Translations under genes and position numbers: made by a program
Source of the DNA: Bacillota bacterium
GTDB lineage: Bacteria; Bacillota; Limnochordia; DTU087
DNA length: 34,082 bases
Assembly (NCBI GenBank): GCA_012510855.1
Contig: JAAZHE010000207.1
Span: 1-34,082 of the forward strand
Direction of reading: 5' to 3'
In this document: positions 29,359 to 34,082 of the stretch, piece by piece
Numbering within the stretch: the first letter of the stretch is position 1
How the letters are laid out: each line of letters begins with the position of its first letter
Notes under the pieces: model-generated
The model's database searches: none
Told to the model about the DNA's origin: nothing
What the model saw: only the letters and a program-made list of their open reading frames with translations

Positions 29359-29407
29359 CGCAGGTAAAGAGCATAACCCCTCTACTGTGGCATTCTATTC
29401 ACCTGCG
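29359..29407 (-). promoter_or_regulatory. 5'-UTR inverted repeat whose 3' arm abuts the SD of the polysaccharide deacetylase gene
   Basis: CGCAGGT ... ACCTGCG 7-bp perfect stem extended by imperfect pairing; the 3' arm runs directly into GGAGGAGG. Confidence 0.5.
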
Positions 29408-29444
29408 TTCCGGGATAGAAGCGGGCAGTCTCACTTAATAAAGA

Positions 29445-29467
29445 GGCAGCTCCCCCGGGGAGCCGCC
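29445..29467 (-). terminator. Intrinsic terminator downstream of the Hsp20 gene
   Basis: GGCGGCTCCCCGGGGGAGCTGCC followed by TCTTTATTA on the minus strand. Confidence 0.7.
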
Positions 29468-29492
29468 TAGATCGGTCTTGAGCCTGTTCTTG

Positions 29493-29921
29493 TTAATGGA
29501 TATCTATCCGCCGGCCACTGGACATGCCCGGCTCCTTCTTGGGGATCCTAACTGATAGAATCCCGTCTTTATACTCCGCCCGGGCCTGATCGGGCTTGAC
29601 CTCCACCGGCAGAGGAATTGTCCGGGCAAAGCTCCCTAAGTGCCTTTCAGAGCGGTAGACGTGTTCATCCTTAAACTCTTGGCTCTGCTTCATCTGGCCG
29701 CTTAGTCTAAGGGAGGTTTCATCAACATACAGCTGCAGGTTCTCTTTACTCACTCCGGGAACCTCAGCGTCGACAATCACTTCAGAATCTGTCTGATAAA
29801 TGTCTACCTTGGGAATCCTGCCTTCGCCCCAATAGGGGAAGGAACCGCGCTCCAAAAGCTCCCACATGTCCCTGCTGAGCTCCCGCAAAGGGCGCCACGG
29901 CATGAGGCTCATCCCAATCAA
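29493..29921 (-). CDS. Hsp20/alpha-crystallin family small heat-shock protein
   Basis: 'VIVDAEVPGVSKENLQLYVDETSLRLSGQ', 'GSFARTIPLPVEVKPDQARAEYKDGILSVRIPK'. Confidence 0.95.
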   Translation of the reverse strand: MIGMSLMPWRPLRELSRDMWELLERGSFPYWGEGRIPKVDIYQTDSEVIVDAEVPGVSKENLQLYVDETSLRLSGQMKQSQEFKDEHVYRSERHLGSFARTIPLPVEVKPDQARAEYKDGILSVRIPKKEPGMSSGRRIDIH

Positions 29922-29980
29922 TCACCTCCTCTACCCACGGCAGTTTGATACAAGCGTAGTTTTCCCAGACTTAACAGCGG

Positions 29981-32179
29981 TTATGAGCCGGCCAGCCACT
30001 GGCGGATGGAGGCTAGAGTCTCTTGGCGGGATCTAACGGTGGTGGTGCATTCGGGAATAGACCTCAGGAATGTAGCTCCATAGGATTTGGTCAGGAGCCT
30101 CGAATCACAGACAACTATGACGCCGTGATCCGAGGTCCGCCTGATGAGCCGTCCAAAGCCCTGTTTGAACCGAATCACTGCCTGAGGCAGCATATACTCG
30201 AGAAAGGAATTGCGGCCCATCTCCTCGAGGCGGCGGATGCGAGAGGCCACCACCGGGTGGTCCGGAACCTGGAAAGGCAGTTTAGTGAGAATTACACAGG
30301 ATAGAGCCTCTCCCGGTACATCAACTCCTTCCCAGAAGCTACTGGTGCCGAACAAGACCGACCTTGTATCCCTTTGGAAATGCTCCAGCAAGAGGCTCCT
30401 GGCAGCTGTTCCCTGACAGAGGGCGGTTATACCTGCCTCATCCAATGGTTCCCGGCAGTAGCTGTAGACCTCCCGCAGCAGGCGGTAGGAAGTAAATAGA
30501 ACAAAGGCGCGGCCTGCGGTAGCCAGAAGCACATCCTTCACATACTCCGCCAGGTCACTTCCGTAACAACTGGATTTTGGTTCTGGGATATCTGTTGGAA
30601 TACACAAAAGCACCTGCCGTCGGTAGTCAAAGGGAGAGGCGATGAGCTCCTCCAAGACCGGCTGTCCTAAGCAGTGATCCTGGGTGATGTCTATTTGGTC
30701 CAGACCGAGGCGCCGGCGGATGTGGCCAAACCCGCGGTCAATGGCCAGGGTCGCTGAAGTCAAAACCACCGCGGCTAGGTTCCGGTAGACTCCCTGTCTC
30801 AGCACCTCGGCCACCTCAATGGGAGCTGCATGGAGACTGGGCTCGTTTCGGTTGCCGCTCAGTTCACCCCAATAGACGTAATCCGGGGGCGGCTCCCCCA
30901 TCATAGATTCAAGGATTGTCCGACTTTGACTGAGGCGATTCTCCACAGCCCCCAGTTCAGCTTTGTACATCTCCCATTCTTCACCTTCCGCCGTACTTAG
31001 GCGGTCTTTAAGGCTTCGTAAAGCCCGCTCTAGATTCTGGAGACTCACCACAAAATCCCAGCTTTCCCGTGACAGAGCCTCCCCAAGCTGGATGCCGCCG
31101 GGGGTGGGCCAAAGGGGTGCAGCCCCCTCACCACCCCTTGCCTTAATGAGAGCTGCCGCTCCGTCGAAGAAGGTGTTGCAGGTTGTTTGGGAACGCTCCA
31201 ACGCGGGAAGTAGTTCACGGGTCAGCTCAACAACTGCTGACTCCGCCCTGGACTGCGCCGTGCCGGGGCCCTGTTCAAGCAGTGTTTGGATCTGCGGCAG
31301 CAGCCCTACTGTTCTTCCGTGCCTGGTGCGCTGCAGGCGGCCAAGGAGGCGGCTTACGCCTACCTTGCTGAGACTGAATCCAAAGTGTTCAGTAGCCACA
31401 TCTTCTACGTGATGAGCTTCATCCAGAATTACATAGCGGTACGGTGGCAGCACCGAGCGCTTGGTATCAAAACCCAACACCTGCCGAATCGCCAAATCGG
31501 CGAACAACAAATGATGGTTGACAATGATCATATCAGCTGCAAAGGCCTGGTTCCGCTCTTTAAAATAGAAGCAGTCTTGGATATACGGACAGCGGGTCCG
31601 CAGACAAACATCACTCTCGGCACAGACCTCCCACCAGGTCTCCTCACTGAGAGGAAAATCCACCTCGCTTCTAGACCCAGTCCGGCACCGGGTGAGCCAT
31701 TCCCCTAAGGCACTTAGCTCCTCTTCTCTCCAAAGACTGACTTGACCGTGCTGCCCCAGGGTTTGGAAACGGTGAAGGCAAAGATAATTGCTCCATCCCT
31801 AAATAACCGCCACCTGCAAGTCGTTGTTGATCACACTCTTCAATAACGGAACATCTTTGTTGATCAGCTGTTCTTGGAGATTGATGGTATTGGTGGAGAT
31901 AATCACCTTCTCCCCGGAAAGGGAAGTCCAGAAACTTGCCGGAATCAAATACGCTAGAGACTTACCAGTTCCCGTTCCGGCTTCAATCAAAGCAATCCTT
32001 CCCTCCCAAAGGGCCCTGGCCACCGTCTTGGCCATCAGGAGCTGCCCTGGTCTTTCTTCATAGCCGTCAAGCCGCTGGGAGATAGCTCCTCCTGGGGTGA
32101 AAACTGCCTCGATCTGGCTTTCCATCTCACGAAAGCTCAGCTTTTCTTGGCCTGCTTTGTTCCCTTCTCCACCGTTCAT
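29981..32179 (-). pseudogene. dinG: DinG/XPD-family ATP-dependent helicase interrupted by one in-frame TAG (31799-31801)
   Basis: ORFs 31799-32179 (Walker A 'EAGTGTGKSLAYLIPA') and 29981-31663 ('VILDEAHHVED', 'FGTSSFWEGVDVPGEALSCVILTKLPF') are in the same frame; the gap translates as *GWSNYLCLHRFQTLGQHGQVSLWREEELSALGEWLTRCRTGSRSE, including the conserved SNYLCL segment. Confidence 0.85.
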
Positions 32180-32244
32180 GCAGACTGGCTCCTCTACTTC
32201 TCAATCCTTCTAACACTTCTCTTTCAAGGAGCCGCTACCTGCTC

Positions 32245-33117
32245 TCATGGTCCCTTCCGCCCCCAAAGATCAAGCCGGTGAAGCAACCAGTGATTCTCAA
32301 TTATTTCTGTGAAGGAGATGCGCTCTGCCAAGAGGTGGAGCAAGATGAGGAGAACGAGAAAAGCCAGCCGGGCAGGCAGCGCCAGGGCATAACAGCTGGC
32401 CAACCCAAGGAGGCTGCCTAAGGCGTTGGATCCGACATCGCCCATCATCACCTCTCCTCTTAGGTCATAGGGAAGGTAGCCAAGAAGGCTTCCCAACCAG
32501 GGGAGTAATACCAAGGAGACTGGATTTCCCCTCAACAAGACGAAACTGTACCCCATGAGGAAAACCTTGCCGGCCCGCCCAGGCCTCAGATCGAAAAGAT
32601 TGAGGGTATTGGCCGCTGCGGCGATCAAGAGGCCGTCCACCGCTACTGCTGAAAGGCCATCTGCCCAAGGAGCCTCCGAAAAACCTCCCGGAGCCAATCG
32701 GTATGCTGCCAAGAGCAGCCCTAGGGCAGTACCGGCGGCAGCCTTGACAGCACCGGTGGTCAGCTGCCCACCGAGCAGAGCCCTGCCGTGACCTAGAAGG
32801 CCCGTTTGCTTACGGGTTCCCACCAGGTCATCTAAAAGGCCCAGGAGGCCATATCCCAAGGCAGCTGCTGCCAAAAGTGTTGAAGGCCTGGCCGCCTGTC
32901 CCAACCCCGTGGGGATCCAAGTCCAAGGCTCTGTCAGCCCCAGCAATGCCCCCATCACTGAACCGATCCAGATAAATAAGAACCCGCCTCCCACCGGCAC
33001 ACTATCTTGCCTGTAATTCTTCCTAAGGGCACCGTCCTCTTTGAGGAGTTCAAGAAAAGCCGGCATAGCCAAATACGTCCCTAAGCCTGCCAAGATCGAG
33101 AACAAGAGGATCTGCAT
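32245..33117 (-). CDS. MraY/WecA-like phospho-sugar transferase family membrane protein
   Basis: multi-TM; 'LLDDLVGTRKQTGLLGHGRALLGGQ', 'NTLNLFDLRPGRAGKVF', 'GEVMMGDVGSNALGSLLGL'. Confidence 0.88.
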   Translation of the reverse strand: MQILLFSILAGLGTYLAMPAFLELLKEDGALRKNYRQDSVPVGGGFLFIWIGSVMGALLGLTEPWTWIPTGLGQAARPSTLLAAAALGYGLLGLLDDLVGTRKQTGLLGHGRALLGGQLTTGAVKAAAGTALGLLLAAYRLAPGGFSEAPWADGLSAVAVDGLLIAAAANTLNLFDLRPGRAGKVFLMGYSFVLLRGNPVSLVLLPWLGSLLGYLPYDLRGEVMMGDVGSNALGSLLGLASCYALALPARLAFLVLLILLHLLAERISFTEIIENHWLLHRLDLWGRKGP

Positions 33118-33139
33118 ACACTCGTTCCCCCTACAGCCT

Positions 33140-33811
33140 TCAGCCGAGGAGCCAGCGCCAATGACGAAGGATCGTTATAAATACGTGAAGGAACTGCCGG
33201 CCCCGGTGAACCATCCCCCGGAAGTCTCTACCGGTCCGCCGATGGGTCATAGCTACTGGCACCTCCACAACCCGGTACCCCATGCGGTGGACTCCCATCC
33301 CCAAGGCAGTTTCAATACCGAAGCCATAGCCAACTCCCAGCTTCTGCCAGACTGCCCGCTTCATGGCCCGCTGACCGGAAAGAGGTTGATTAAGGAGAGG
33401 GCCGCCACTCCTTTTGATAGCCCATCGGGATAAGCCTTGAACCAAGCCGAAACCACCTTCTCCTGCGGTCAGGGGAAATACCGCGATGGACATATCTGCC
33501 TCTCCTGCCATCACGGGCTCCAGGAGCACGGCCGCCTCCCGGGCAGTGTCTCCCAGATCGGCATCCAGGAGCAGCAGGATATCCCCCTCGGCCAGAGCGC
33601 ATCCTACAGCCAGAGCTTGTCCCTTACCGCAGTTGGCCGCTAGAGAAAAGGTGAACGCCCCCGCCTCCCGGGCAGCCTGGAAAGTCCCGTCTTGGGAACC
33701 ATCATCGATGACGATGACCTCATTGATTGCTTCAACTGCTTCCAGAGCCCGGACAGTCTTGGCGATGGTCGCTTCTTCGTTGTAGGCCGGAATAACAGCC
33801 GATACCTTCAT
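33140..33811 (-). CDS. Glycosyltransferase family 2
   Basis: 'VSAVIPAYNEEATIAKTVRALE', 'EVIVIDDGSQDGTFQAAREAGA', 'DILLLLDADLGDT'. Confidence 0.95.
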   Translation of the reverse strand: MKVSAVIPAYNEEATIAKTVRALEAVEAINEVIVIDDGSQDGTFQAAREAGAFTFSLAANCGKGQALAVGCALAEGDILLLLDADLGDTAREAAVLLEPVMAGEADMSIAVFPLTAGEGGFGLVQGLSRWAIKRSGGPLLNQPLSGQRAMKRAVWQKLGVGYGFGIETALGMGVHRMGYRVVEVPVAMTHRRTGRDFRGMVHRGRQFLHVFITILRHWRWLLG

Positions 33812-33825
33812 CGCCTATAGCCTTC

Positions 33826-34082
33826 CTAACGGCCGTCTTCACCGCCGCCCACTAGAGTCCAAGGAGGCTTAGCGTGCCTGCCTACGCCGTAGTAGCCTGA
33901 TTTCTGCTTGGAAAGACCCATAACCAAGGCGATCCTGCCCACAGCATCATTTAGATTATCCAGGGCCAGGGCAACGATCCTGGCTAGCTCGTGAAGGTGG
34001 TTTTGCATCTCCGCCGTTCCAATCACAGCAATACCCATGCCGGCATCCTTCACCTGTGCTGCCAGCTGTTTCTCCCACTCCG
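33826..34082 (-). CDS. C-terminal fragment of MctB/SteB-like 'copper transporter' family protein, cut by the window edge
   Basis: frame open to the window end; 'LDNLNDAVGRIALVMGLSKQKSGYYGVGRHAKPP' resembles the SteB/MctB C-terminus; upstream of GT2. Confidence 0.55.
   Translation of the reverse strand, partial: EWEKQLAAQVKDAGMGIAVIGTAEMQNHLHELARIVALALDNLNDAVGRIALVMGLSKQKSGYYGVGRHAKPPWTLVGGGEDGR

Noticed and set aside
29340-29400. Sigma-G type promoter (TGAATA box) upstream of the deacetylase
   Set aside because: The -10 at the right spacing matches only about 4 of 7 consensus positions.
24194-31801. TAG globally reassigned to a sense codon
   Set aside because: TAG ends about 16 of 37 genes here at positions matching normal protein lengths, several overlapping the next gene's start, so it clearly functions as a stop.
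1-34082. CRISPR arrays, transposons, integrases, tRNA/rRNA genes, dedicated defence system
   Set aside because: No spaced direct repeats, no transposase or recombinase-like ORFs, no tRNA-like cloverleaf or rRNA segment recognised; the gene content is mostly conserved core.

Overview
This 34 kb window is a Firmicutes-type chromosomal segment with about 38 genes, almost all on the minus strand. Read 5'->3' on the minus strand it holds: a cell-surface module (MctB/SteB-like fragment, GT2 glycosyltransferase, MraY/WecA-like transferase), a DinG-family helicase, an Hsp20, two tandem polysaccharide deacetylases (the second YlxY-like), an M16 peptidase, a MazG/dUTPase-like protein, a putative beta-barrel protein, YmxH, a YflT-like protein, dapB-dpaA-dpaB-asd-dapG-dapA-rnj-tepA-ylzJ, a Na/Pi cotransporter, uppP, a complete livJHMGF operon, a CNNM/CorC protein with a long leader, and an HlyD-like/yggS/sepF/proC/yggT/ylmH/divIVA division cluster. 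A single plus-strand GH18 gene is inserted between ylxY and the M16 gene. The most unusual observation is that three genes (dinG, the putative beta-barrel gene and a polysaccharide deacetylase) are each split by one in-frame TAG, with coding sense continuing in the same frame. TAG is also the most common terminal stop in the window (16 of 37 genes by my hand count), so general reassignment of TAG is unlikely. Nonsense decay, consensus error, reinitiation or partial amber suppression remain possible. No CRISPR array, tRNA, rRNA or transposon was recognised.
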